Part shown: piece after piece, positions 44,824-55,120 of the stretch | Numbering within the stretch: position 1 is the first letter of the stretch | Layout of the letters: every line of letters starts with the position of its first letter | NCBI GenBank assembly: GCA_031772625.1 | Contig: CM062818.1 | Location: 1,284,070,277 to 1,284,134,276, forward strand | From: Pinus tabuliformis | Taxonomy: Eukaryota > Streptophyta > Pinopsida > Pinales > Pinaceae | DNA: 64,000 nt | Direction: 5' to 3' | Translations under genes and position numbers: made by a program | The notes under the pieces: model-generated | What the model was told of the DNA's origin: nothing | Seen by the model: the letters and a program-made list of their open reading frames with translations, nothing else | Database searches by the model: none

Positions 44824-45954
44824 AGATCTTCCTGGGATGAATGTTCTATAGTGATAGGAGATGTTTCCAAACTCACCCCTTCCCACAACCTCAAAGATAT
44901 ATCATTACACTTAGTAGGGGAGTCAATAAGAAGAACTGGTGCTTTAAATTTTTGTGCAACCTCCTTATTTGGATTAGGGTCTAGGCTATAGTTTGGGTTA
45001 GGGTTAGAACTAGGGTTTGGGGTAAGGATTGGACTAGGATTTGGATTTGGGTTGGGGTTTGGACTAGGGTTAGGTGTAGGGTTCGAATTAGGTTTAGGGA
45101 AAGGGATAGGTCTATGGTTTGGATTAAGGTATGGATGAGGGTTAGGTCTAGGGTTCGGATTAGAGTATGGGTTAGGGTATGAATTAGAGATAGGGTATGG
45201 ATTAGGGTAAGGTTTCACATGTAGCTGCAAACATGGAGGAGGATGAATTGTTGGTGCATTGGGAAGAAATTGTGGTTGTTTGTGTTGTTCATGTAAGTGA
45301 ATTTGCATTGGAAACTTCCCTAGAGAGAATTATCCAAACCATTCTTGAGTCCAAGGGGATATATGGCTCGAGGACGAAGTCTAGGGAGAGGACCACTGCG
45401 ACCATGCAGTAGGGTATTCAATTGGCAGAGGACTAAATTTTTTCCATGGAACTGCAAGATTATAAATTTGTTGACAAACTTGCTCAAGATAATAAGAATT
45501 AGTCCAAGTATTAATGATGATGGGTTTTGGGTTATACCTAGCGATCATTTTGATTCCTTACTTTATTTCCTCATACCTTTAGTAAATCTGGCAGTGATGG
45601 GAAATGTTTTGTTGAGTGACCTTCCTCCTAAATTTCGCAAACTTTCAGATTGTTAAGTGGGCACTTTCCAAGGAAGCTCTTCTTTCTAGAGTTGGAGAAA
45701 AATATCAATAGTGGCTCTTCATCCTTCTCTTTTTCTTCCTACAAATCATCCAACATAGAAATCGAAGCATTGATAATATTATTCTTATGTTGAAGAAAAA
45801 TAATAAATTCTTCATTTGTGAGTTCATCAATGGATTATTTGTGTAACTTTATAGAAGCCTCAAAACTCGTCATTGAAAGATTCTTCTGAATACCATTTTT
45901 ATGTTCAACAAGCAAGATGGTATATCCTATCAACACCCGGATAAGTGTATACAT
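44824..45954 (-). pseudogene. Gag-like ORF of the older minus-strand retroelement, with Pro-Asn repeat
   Basis: From an ATG at 45954 (minus) the frame reads MYTLIRVLIGYTILLVEHKN, NLSMTSFEASIKLHK, stop, SIDELTNEEFIIFLQHKNN, stop, EEKEKDEEPLLIFFSNSRKK, NNLKVCEI, stop, EEGHSTKHFPSLPDL. The last part resembles a damaged CxxC...GH....C knuckle. After frame changes it continues as EYPTAW-Q and the 45308-44748 stretch, with a long PNPN repeat and a C-terminal domain that crosses into 36097-35891. No known family beyond 'Gag-like'. Confidence 0.5.
44985..45215. repeat. Degenerate hexanucleotide array, telomere-like on plus strand, coding Pro-Asn repeats on minus
   Basis: The plus strand is a run of GG(G/A)TT(A/T/G)-type hexamers (TTAGGGTTAGAACTAGGGTT, GGGTTAGGTCTAGGGTTCGG). 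On the minus strand one frame gives alternating Pro-Asn/Ser/Tyr dipeptides such as NPSPNPNPNPNPSP for about 75 codons. The frame is open throughout. Confidence 0.85.
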
Positions 45955-45975
45955 TGGTGGGTTCTTACAAAACCC

Positions 45976-46421
45976 TGTTAGGATATTCCGAAACATAGGA
46001 AATAGTTAAGTAAAACTTGGTCTAGTGTAGAGTAAAGTGTGTTTCTTTACTATGTACTTTTGTAACTTACAATCCGACGGTCACGATATGTTCTAGACAT
46101 TATGTGATCTGGCAGTTCATTCTCTCCTCAGTATTGCTAACACTTGATCAGTGGCTTAACACCCGATTGGTCCATGATCTCTATTTAAAGAGCATGGAGG
46201 GTCATTTGTAGGGTGGTTGTTCATGAGAGAAGCTTATGTAATATTTCTTTCTTTTACATTAATAAATTGCCTAAAGTGGTCGCATTGGCTCAGGCCGTGG
46301 ACTGTTTTCCTCTTTGAGGGTTTTAATCACAGAAAGAATATTGGTGCATTGATCCGTGATCTGTTTGTGAGCGCTGTCCTTTGGTGTTCTCTCTGAGGAA
46401 CTTACCCTATAAATTACTACA
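45976..46421 (+). repeat. 5' LTR of the rearranged copia (446 bp)
   Basis: TATA-like CTCTATTTAAAGAGC at about 46179-46193. High similarity to 50508-50955. The PBS follows without gap. Confidence 0.95.
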
Positions 46422-46433
46422 TGGTATCAGAGC
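46422..46433 (+). other. Primer-binding site (initiator tRNA-Met)
   Basis: TGGTATCAGAGC, exact. Its reverse complement is also the end of the inverted minus-strand frame (…PLQL, stop), marking the inversion junction. Confidence 0.9.
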
Positions 46434-46740
46434 TGTAAAGGGGTTGAGGCATGCCAAGAGGCATGTTTTTTAAAACTATCCCGATGATGTTTTCCAAGTA
46501 CACATCTTGAAAAAACACCATCTCTGCAAGATACCATAAGAAGACCTGTCACCATATTTTCTTTACATAGATTTTGAAGGGAGCAATAGTTTAAGTGACC
46601 AAATCGCTCATGCAAAATTTTGATCACTTCATCATTATGAGAAACAAATACCGAGGGAAGAGTTGATGACCCAAAGTTGTTAAACTTATACAACCTTGTA
46701 GAATCATCAACAATGCCATTAGCTAAAATTTGTTTAGGAT
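46427..46740 (-). pseudogene. Inverted pre-integrase region of copia
   Basis: The minus frame 46693-46427: LYKFNNFGSS, KILHERFGHLNYCSLQNLCK (GAG-pre-integrase His-containing zinc site), LMVSCRDGVFSRCVLGKHHR with the Cys pair (the first Cys before RDG), DSFKKHASWHASTPLQL. In intact copia Pol this is followed by the integrase core; here it runs into the PBS and stops. Confidence 0.85.
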
Positions 46741-47301
46741 CTCTTAATTCCTTAATTACAACATCGTGAGGTGAAAATTCAACGGTTTTACCTTCACCTA
46801 AATGAGTTATATGATATACAAATAGAAGGTTGTAGGATAAGGTTGGAACACATAATACATCATTAAATTGACCATTGTCTAGATGAACAGTTCCAGTCCC
46901 TACAACACTAAGAGATCAATCCTCACCAACATATATACTTTTGGTGTTACAATCATTTAAAGAAGAAAACATGGCTTTGTTTTTGGCCATTTGATAAGAA
47001 GCTCCAGAATCAATGAGCTACTCATGAGAATGAGAATAAGAAGATACATTTAGTGCATAACTAGATCGAGATGCTTGACAACCACATGCAGAAAGTACTA
47101 TTCCTGAAGATGAAGTTAAAGTTGAAGAGTGCTCCAAATGGATGTTATGCTTCTTCATTGCTGCTTCCAAGGCTTCCATCTTCTCAAAGCATTTGGATTC
47201 TAAGTGGCCATATCGATTACAAAAGTTTCAATGTCTATCAGTCTTCCTTCCCTTGTTTTTATTTGCCTTGTCATTTTGTTAATTGATTTTTCATTTTGAG
47301 A
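46741..47301 (-). pseudogene. Inverted protease region of copia
   Basis: Minus-strand, in broken frames, this encodes a Gag knuckle remnant (CRYGHLESKCFEKMEAL-like, about 47215-47160) and a protease stretch near 47035-46960 (SWLIDSGASYQMAKNK-like with stop) then GDFTVLDNG-like sequence. Order is correct for copia between Gag and pre-integrase, read on the minus strand. Confidence 0.6.
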
Positions 47302-48021
47302 CTAAAATTGCTTAGGACCCTTGTTTGGTTTAGGACCATTCTTTTTAGGATACTGCTTCTTAGGATTCTTTGAATTTGGTTGTTGTTGGGTGGCTAAGGC
47401 TTTCTTAGAAGAGTTTCCAAGATTAAGAAGACCAAGATGTAAGAATTTTTCTTGTTCTCTTATTAAATCATAAAATGCATCAAAAGAGGGGGACTTGTAG
47501 TCTTGTCCTTGAGAAATAAAGGATTCTCTAGTAGAATGGAAGGTGGAAACAAACATAGAGTAGGTTGGTCCCAACTTATTAAGAATGGAATAGATAAGGC
47601 TACCATCTTCTTTCTTAACCTTAACACCATCCCAGAGAAGTATAAGGGTCTTGAACTTGGACAAAAAATCTTCAATGCAAGAAAAATTATTGGGGTCCAA
47701 CGTAAGCAGCTCATTTTTGAGTTGATGGGCTCTAATTTCATTTTTAATTCCAAAAACTTTAGTGAGTTGTTTCATTGCTTCATTAGGGGTATTGAGTTCT
47801 ACGATATGGAATCTAAGGTCTGGATAAATAGACATCCCGATCAACCCATGTGCTTGATCTTGCCTATTTTCCCATTTGGCTGCCTTATCTTCATCTTTAG
47901 GTTTAGTTTCTTGGCCCGGGGCTATTCTGTAAATACCTTTACTTCTAAGTAAATCCACAATGTAGGAACACCATTGGAAGTAGTTGGTGTTGTCAAGAAT
48001 AAATTGGCATGGAATTTCCAT
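47302..48021 (-). pseudogene. Inverted copia Gag, open frame of 239 codons
   Basis: MEIPCQFILDNTNYFQWCSY, IDLL-type RSKGIYRIAPG, KWENRQDQAHGLIGMSIYPD, FHIVELNTPNEAMKQLTKVF (UBN2/copia Gag), KTLILLWDGVKVKKEDGSLI, ILNKLGPTYSMFVSTFHSTR, and a basic KNPKKQYPKKNGPKPNKGPK tail. The frame has no internal stop, in contrast to the rest of the element. Upstream on the minus strand (48050-48022) the frame extends as TSTASVYIK. Confidence 0.85.
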
Positions 48022-48190
48022 TTTAATATAAACTGAAGCTGTAGATGTTGAAACTAAGGGTTCCAGTGGAAAGATCTTGAAAAATTAGGCCGATTAAAAA
48101 AAAAATGGCTTTGAAAACGACTTCCGGATGAAGAAGTTATGGATTTTTGAAGAAAAGTTGTTGAAGATGTCGATGAAGTGCGTGAATGTG

Positions 48191-48640
48191 CGGAAGTGAA
48201 TGATAATGGTGGAGAATATGTTAACAATAAATTCATCAACTTTTGCACTGAGCAGGGAATTCAAATGCAACATATTTTCCCATATACTCCACAACAAAAT
48301 GGTGTAGCTGAAAGGAAGAATCGCACCTTAAAGGAAATGGCTAATTGTATGCTTCAATCTAAAAGACTTAGTCTTAATTTTTGGGAAGAAGCCATTAACT
48401 GTGAAAATTACATAGTAAATCACACTCCTACTAAGGTTTTAAAGAATATCACTCCAGAAGAAGCATGGAGCTCAATTAAACTAGATGTAAGTCACTTTCA
48501 TGTAAGAGTGAAAATTTTATTTTTGTTGGATATTCTGAAGATGTCAAAGGATATAGAATTATTCCACTTAAGTCCGAAAATGTTATCATTAGAAGAGATG
48601 TAAATTTTGCTGAAAATATATCGGCGTACGAGCCTAGTTC
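48191..48640 (+). pseudogene. copia integrase C-terminal half
   Basis: Begins at NDNGGEYVNNKFINFCTEQG (second catalytic Asp), then TPQQNGVAERKNRTLKEMAN (catalytic Glu), WEEAINCENYIVNHTPTKVL, ITPEEAWSSIKLDVSHF. A deletion and frame change near 48500 remove the 'VFG..A..H' part; after it FVGYSEDVKGYRI-like sequence continues in another frame. The first catalytic Asp segment is absent at the junction. Confidence 0.85.
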
Positions 48641-49541
48641 AGCAGATGTGCCACCTCTTTTTATCCCTTCTACTTCTAAAAACATTTCTTCTTTAGATGA
48701 TGACAACAAGGATGACATTCTTCCCCCACCTTCTCAGCATCCCCCTTTAGCTCCTCAGCTTCCAAAATGGGTCCATGCTACTCGGGATGCAACAAGTTCT
48801 CTTGCAGGTGATCCTATAGATCAACGACGTACACGTTCTCAGTTCGATAGAGCCTCTTATTTACTGGCTCAAGCTTCAATGAATTATGATCCTAACACCT
48901 TTGCAGAAGTTTCAGGCCATCTAGATTGGGATGCAGCTATGTATGAAGAATATCGTTCATTATTGGAAAATGATACATGGGATCTTGTTCCTCTTCTAAA
49001 GGGACAAAAGCTTGTTATATGTAAAGGGGTTTACAGAACCAAGTTTGGACCAGATGGAAAAGTTGATAAAAATAAAGCTCATCTTGTTGCTAAGGGTTTT
49101 TCACAAGTTGAAGGCATTGAATATACTGAAACCTTCTCCCCTGTTGCCAAAATGAACTCTATCCATCTTGTTCTTTCCCTTACTGCCTCTTTCAAATGGG
49201 AAGTCCACCAGATGGATGTTAAATCTGCCTTCTTGCATGGGGACTTGTATGAAGAAATCTATATGGAATAACCTCCTAGTTTTATACAAACAGACTCCAT
49301 GCTTGTATGCCAGCTTAAGAAATCCCTTTATGGTCTCAAGCAAGCCCCTCGGGCTTGGTATGCGAAAATGGATAACTTTCTTTTAGATACTGGCTTTTCT
49401 AGGTGTCATTCTGACAATATTGTCTACACCAAGAAGGCGGGTAAGTCTCTTATCATTCTTGTTCTTTATGTTGATGATATTATCCTTACTGGTATTGATC
49501 CCAACCTTATAAACCATGTGAATTCTAGCCTAAAAGAGTAG
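48641..49541 (+). pseudogene. copia reverse transcriptase, few stops
   Basis: One frame: Pro/Ser-rich linker, DQRRTRSQFDRASYLLAQAS, WDAAMYEEYRSLLENDTWDL, KGFSQVEGIEYTETFSPVAK, WEVHQMDVKSAFLHGDLYEE. Then TAA 49269-49271, and in the same frame QLKKSLYGLKQAPRAWYAKM and LVLYVDDIILTG with an intact YVDD. TAG at 49539-49541. Confidence 0.9.
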
Positions 49542-50424
49542 TTTTAAATGACACACTTAGGGCACTTGCATTATTTTCTTGGTCTTCAAGTCTTGTTATC
49601 CAAGGAAGGTATTTCCCTTTCCCAGTCTAAGTATGCATGTGATCTTCTACGCCACTTTCACATGGAAGACTGTAAGCCATTCCCTTCTCCCTTTTAGTAT
49701 GGATTCAAACTTTCAGTCACTTGTACTTCCCCTGAAGCTGATGCTACCTTATACCGTCAACTTGTAGGAAAAAATTTATATCTGACCCATACCTGTCCTG
49801 ACCTTTCCTTTGTTGTTGGCCTTATTGCTCGGTTTACGCAAAACCCACATGAAAGTCATTGGAAAACAACTAAAATAATACTTCATTATGCTCGAGGCAC
49901 AATTCAGTTTGGGATTCATTACAGACCAAAAGCATCTTCTCTATTGGTTGGTTTCACTAATTCCGATTTGGTTGGTGACCTTGATGATCAGAAGTCTACT
50001 GCACATTATGTGTTCACTCTTGGTTCTAGACCTATTACATGGGCTTGTAAGAAACAAAGTGCCATTTCTCTTTCTTCAGCAAAAGAAGAGTATCGTGGTC
50101 CCGTAGAAGCCAATAAGGAAGCCTTGTGGCTTCGTTAGATCCTGTCATAGTTTGGCTTTCAGCAGCAGCATCCGACTACACTGTGGTGTGATAATCAAAG
50201 TTCCATTCAACTATGAAAAGATCCAATCAAATATCAACATAGAAAACACATTAAACTACACATGCACTTCATTAGAAAGATCATTCATGACCATGTTCGT
50301 GAAGTGCAATATTGTTCAATCGATGATCAAGTTGCAAACATCTTTACAAAGGCTCTCACAGAGGCAAAGTTTACTAAACTTCGATTTATGGTTGGAGTTC
50401 AGGAATTTGTCACTAAGGGGGGAT
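49542..50424 (+). pseudogene. copia RT thumb and RNase H
   Basis: In the same frame: HLGHLHYFLGLQVLLSKEGI, DATLYRQLVGKNLYLTHTCP, VGFTNSDLVGDLDDQKSTAH (Asp site altered: D-L for D-W), WACKKQSAISLSSAKEEYRG (Glu region), ALWLR, stop (50136-50138), then LWCDNQSSIQL and a C-terminal ANIFTKALTEAKFTKLRFMV. A final TKGG-stop precedes the PPT. Confidence 0.85.
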
Positions 50425-50496
50425 AGGCTCTAATGCATCCTTCCTTCTCCTATTGTGTCATATTTTTACATCCTTCAATCCTATCCCAAGTTGTTC

Positions 50497-50507
50497 TTAA
50501 GGGGGGA
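50497..50507 (+). other. Polypurine tract of the rearranged copia
   Basis: TAAGGGGGGA run directly before TGTTAGGATATT of the 3' LTR. Confidence 0.8.
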
Positions 50508-50955
50508 TGTTAGGATATTCCGACACAGGAAATAGTTAAGTATAACTTGGTCTACTGTAGAGTTAGGTAAAGTGTGTTTCTTTACTATGTACTTTTGTAA
50601 CTTACAATCCGACAATCATGATATGTTCTAGACATTAAGTGATCCAACGGTTCATTCTTTCCTCGGTATCACTGACACTTGATCCATGGCTTAACACCTG
50701 ATTGGTCCATGATCTCTATTTAAAGAGCATGGAGGGTCATTTGTAGGTTCACCATTCATGAGAGAATCTTATGTCAATTTTCTTTCTTTTACATTAATAA
50801 ATTGCCTGAAGAGGTCGCGTTGGCTCAGGGCGTGGAATGTTTCCCTCTTTGAGGGTTTTAACCACGTCAAGAATATTGGTGTATAATCTGTGATCTGTTT
50901 GTGAGCAGTGTCCTTTGGTGTTCTATCTGAGGAACTTACCCTGTAAATTCCTACA
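50508..50955 (+). repeat. 3' LTR of the rearranged copia (448 bp)
   Basis: Same start, TATA-like CTCTATTTAAAGAGC and end as 45976-46421. CACCC follows. Confidence 0.95.
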
Positions 50956-51093
50956 CACCCTAGATATGAAAACAAAATATGCAGGAGAGAAACAAAAACT
51001 TGCAAGAAAAACTAGGTAAACAACAAACTAAACTGCATCAAGTCACCAAGGTCAAACCCCTAAGTGCCTTCCTCACAATGGCACCAAAATGTT
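50956..51093 (-). other. Leader and PBS-like site of the older minus-strand retroelement
   Basis: The minus strand from 51093 reads TTTTGGTGCCATTGTGAGGA, with TGGTGCCATTGTGAGG resembling the TGGCGCC-type primer sites of some plant gypsy elements. It follows directly on the LTR-like end ...CCCAACA (plus TGTTGGGTGCAATATAGGG at 51094). The leader runs to 50956 and continues at 45975. Confidence 0.5.
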
Positions 51094-52636
51094 GGGTGCA
51101 ATATAGGGTATATTAATGGAAAAAAATTTAATGTCAATCCGAGGTCCATGGACTTCGAGATGCAACACTGGAAATTCTAGAGAAAGACTCCAACAACCTG
51201 CAAAACAAAACCCTAACTTGTCCATAAACTGCTCACACCTTCAGATTCTTGCACTAGTTAATCCCTTTTCTAATCCTGCACTCAAAAGAAATATTTAGAA
51301 ATAAAATCATAAACACTAATATTGCAATCTACCAACAATTATAAGAAAACCATAGTTATTTGAAATTGAGAAAGTAAACCCTAACTAATAACAATCAAAG
51401 AACAAACTCTAACTATGAGCATCAACCAAGTGAATGTAAAGACTGTCTTGTAAACCTTAAATAGTCCAAGCTCTACTAATGCAAAATAGGGCTCTCCACC
51501 CAAAATTTAACCTCCATTTAAGTTCCTGCATTAGGTTCACTCAATCCAATGTGCAATTTAAATATTGAAATCCACTCCACTCTAAATGTAAACAAAATCT
51601 AAAAGGATAACCCAAATATGCCTTTAAATATCATCAAATAAATCATCTATGGAAGCAACTTGTTGTGTGCAAGCCCAATCAATCTAAAAACAATTATTGT
51701 GTGTTCAAACAAGAATTCACCTTACTCAAATTGCGGGTAATCCAAAACATTAACACAAATTTCAATGAGAAGTTTCTCTTCAACCTTAGAGAATAAAAGT
51801 CTATAATGATCCCATACTTGCAAGAAAATAATTGAAAATGAAGGATTTTGTATTAATACTAGAAATAGAGTATCAAACAACAAATGAGTCTCAATTTTCT
51901 TTCCAATGTGAGTTCCTGCACTTAGTGTAAACCACGAGTGTAGGATCTCTTTAACCCCTTATCGTTGAACAATTGGTTGATAACTAATGACCAAAGGTAA
52001 TGAAATTAAATAAATAAAGACTCATATTGATCACACCCTATTATTATATCAATGAACCCAATGATACTCTGGAAAGTAACAACTTTGGATGACTGAAATC
52101 ATTAGGACTTCAGCAGGTTCTATATTAAATAAATAGAGGATATGTTTTTTTTTTTCTCATAAACTAGATAAAAGAGCTCCATTGTATGTTTGATAATCCA
52201 AATCTGAACAATCATAGTTTCTTATGAATTGTTGATAAGGTAAAAAAAATATTTATGAAATCAAATACTTCATAAAACAAAGCATCAACACCATGTATCA
52301 AATCTGGGATCACACCATTAAAATATATGCAAATTTTGAAAAGAATCCTATACTCTCACTTCAAATAGTCCCAAATCTATCAGTCAACTTGCTCATAAAA
52401 ATAATGGACAGATCTAGGAAGGAAAACACGTTGTTAAAAAAAAAATCTCAGATATATTAATCCACCAAAAAACCTTTTTTTGACAAACCATTGCTCGAAA
52501 AAGATAAGCACACAAAGAAAGGAAGAATTGCAAATCTAAAACAATACCACTGAGCTTGAGGGACGTTGTGTTGGGCTGGTTGGCCCCACCAGACCAGCTC
52601 ACACCCTCATTTAAATTTTTAACTCACTGAGCACAA
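51094..52636 (-). repeat. Putative 5' LTR of the older minus-strand retroelement (right edge unresolved)
   Basis: It starts TGTTGGGTGC next to the PBS-like site. Sequence is A/C-rich, gene-free, with a few CCCTAACT words. No partner LTR is in the window, so its length is not known; it may extend into the direct repeat that begins near 52637. Confidence 0.4.
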
Positions 52637-53651
52637 ATGATCAGATGATACATAAGAAATAAAGAGAAGAACCTGGCATCAAAAGTCTTTTATTAAAATT
52701 AAATCAATCCTATTGCATCCCAAGCCATATGGTCCAAGTCCAAACTAGTAATTGAATTCATAATAACATCCTCCCCCCACACAGGGGATGGTTGGGGCTT
52801 TTATGAAAGTTACAGGGTGAATTTTGGCTCTAGTGGCTCAATTTTTCAATTTTGGAAAATTTTGTATTTTTAACAAATTTGTGTAAAGATTCCTACATAT
52901 CTTCTTAACTGTAGTGAATTTTACAAAATTGTTCAAGGGAGCCTAATTTTCCATGTTTTCAATAAATACCTCTCTTGGAATTTTCTAATTCAACTTCATT
53001 CCTTTAGAAATCGTGCCCAACATTGACTGTTTAGATACTTTTACAATTCTAGGTTTAACATGTTTTTTTACAAACCTTCCTCAAAGACCCCTTCTTATCT
53101 CCCAAATTGTGATGAATTTTGGAAAATCGTTTGAGTCTTAGTCAATTTCATATAATAGGAACAAAATATTGGTTCCAAAATTTCGAGATTCTCTTTCATC
53201 TGCATGGAAATCAAGGACAAGTTGGTAGTTTGAAAACTGTGAGAATTTTCAGGTTGATTTGTCAATTTTCTTCTAGAAACTCACACGTGAAACCTGGGTG
53301 TATTCTAACTCATGTGGAGGTTTTAAAACATCATTTTGAACAAAAAATTCCTCAGTTTTCCTCGAAAGTGCCCCGAGATGTCGAATCCCCAAATTGGTGC
53401 AGGCACCGCCGTCTTGTTGCATAAATTGAGCTGAGTGTAGGCAAACCACAAATTGATGCACTAAGAAATCAATTGTATATATTTAAATGGAGTTTCATGC
53501 ATCTTCTTGAGGACTTGAAATAACACAAAAAACTATCATTAATAACAATCTCGATATAATTTGTATTGAAACAAAGGGAATATACTAAAGAATAAATAAT
53601 TACCTTGTCATGCTCGTAATTGAAGATAATAGCCCAATAATGATAGTAAAT
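52637..53651. repeat. ~1-kb direct repeat, copy A
   Basis: Aligns with 58787-59812 (TTTTATGAAAGTTACA-G-GAATTTTGGCTCTA, TTGTTCAAGG-GAGCCTAATTTTCCATG, CATCTTCTTGAGGAC-TGAAATAA, GATAATAGCCCAATAATGATAGTAAAT). The right border is sharp in both copies; the left fades. No TG...CA edges. Short open stretches are not conserved as protein. Confidence 0.85.
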
Positions 53652-54121
53652 TTAAAGGAAATCTAATCATTAAAAGATTAGAAGTACGCATTTGAATTTA
53701 TTTAGACTTTTGTGTTGAATATGCTTTAAGAATCAATTTCCTATTGTGTAGAAATAAAGTATTAGTTTGATGTGGAGATTGTATTATTATTTGAAGGTTT
53801 GAATTTGTGTGTCAAATGGATTATTATTTCAGAGTTTCCACCTTGTAGCTCTTGTGCACAATGTTAATACAAATTTCTGGTGTACTAGACCAAATGAGTG
53901 TTCTTAGAACAATTTCTCCTTTTGAGTAGATGAATTTTCCAGTAGTGATGAATTTTCCAAATCTTGATTTATTCAGATGCATGAGTTTTTCTCTTGAATG
54001 GTGAATCTAGATCTAAGCTTTGCATACATTGGCATTGTGGACTTTTAGTTGATAATGAGTAGATTTAGAGGCCTTCCTTTAATTTTCACACAGAGTAGTT
54101 TGTAATATGATTGAGTGTAGG
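53652..54121. other. Spacer between direct repeat A and truncated gypsy
   Basis: AT-rich, no gene, no structural hallmark. Confidence 0.4.
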
Positions 54122-54454
54122 TGTTGGGTCCCTATAATACTAGTGATTACTCCATTACTATTGTACTTATACCCCTTATTTATATTGTTGTGCCCCTATT
54201 ACCCCCATATTGTTATTTTTGTGCCCCATAGAATCCCTCTATTGTTATTTTTGTGGCTTTATATTATTATTGTTAGGTCGGCTGGATTATAATGTGACTC
54301 CTTAGACTCCTATATATAGAAAGGAGGTTTTGTCATTTGTATCATCCAAGAATTGTTCATTTATGTAATGTAAAGGAGGTTGCCCCCTCGAAGAGGCTGA
54401 ATTCTAAGGCATTGATCTATCTTTTCTATCTTTTCTTGAGCTGGTTTCATAACA
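54122..54454 (+). repeat. 5' LTR of the truncated gypsy (333 bp)
   Basis: TGTTGGGTCCCTATAATACT at the start, GGTTTCATAACA at the end. Same length and layout as both LTRs of the chimeric element. Confidence 0.92.
54311..54320 (+). promoter_or_regulatory. TATA box in gypsy LTR
   Basis: TATATATAGA, conserved in the family LTRs (25631-25640 on minus). Its position in the second half of a 333-bp LTR fits a U3 promoter. Confidence 0.6.
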
Positions 54455-54456
54455 TT

Positions 54457-54468
54457 TGGTATCAGAGC
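54457..54468 (+). other. Primer-binding site (initiator tRNA-Met)
   Basis: TGGTATCAGAGC, exact, two bases after the LTR end. Confidence 0.92.
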
Positions 54469-55120
54469 TTTGGATTCTAGGGTTTCGCTGCTCCAAACAG
54501 GTCATCGTGGAATTTTCGCTATAAGTTTTTTTCTGTGACGTTTCAGAAGTCGCAAAAAAAACCCATTTGAGAAGAAATCTCGATGAACCTTGGGTCCGAA
54601 TTTCAGAGCTTTTCGCACGATACTTGTGGAGATATGATCTGAGGAAGTTGGTCTTTTTGCAGACTCCTGAATTACATTCAAAACAGTTGACCTAGGGAAA
54701 AGCGACATAACTTTCTCTCTAGGGATCGGATTGAAATTTCGTAAGAAGGTACAGAAAGAGGACGGACTGTAGTTTCTTGTGTGTGTGTTTTAGATTGAAA
54801 GGTTGAAACAGTGTCTCGTGGTACGTCGTATAAGTTAGCTCTACTGAACCAGTCTAAAAGAAAGTCACTATGGGAGATTTCACATAACTCTTCCTTGGAG
54901 AATCCAATTTGGCTCAGACTTGTGGCATTGGAAAGAGGACGCAGAAGGCTACTACAGGTAGCAATTTCAGAACTGGATGATCTGAAATTACAGAGATACA
55001 TCAGATTCAATATCAGGCTTCTATAAAGTGAAAAAAGGTGTGTATTTTTTTTTAAATTTTTGTGTAAGCTTGGTTTAACGGAATTGAAAGGGCATAGTAA
55101 AACATTATTATCGGTAACTG
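54469..55120 (+). other. Leader of the truncated gypsy
   Basis: About 650 bp without a long frame. Contains the modules seen in the chimeric element's leader (GGTCATCGTGGAATTTTCGCTATAAG near 54500, GAAGTTGGTCTTTTTGCAGACTCC near 54645). It may hold packaging signals, by position only. Confidence 0.5.

Larger units (their letters stand above)
45976..50955 (+). mobile_element. Ty1/copia retrotransposon with internally inverted gag-protease half
   Basis: LTRs 45976-46421 and 50508-50955 both start TGTTAGGATATTCCG and end T(A/C)CTACA. PBS and PPT are in plus orientation, as are integrase C-terminal part, RT and RNase H. In contrast 46434-48190 encodes gag, protease and pre-integrase on the minus strand, in their normal mutual order. 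Flanks AACCC (45971-45975) and CACCC (50956-50960) are a target duplication with one mismatch. It sits in the leader of the older minus-strand retroelement. Confidence 0.9.
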
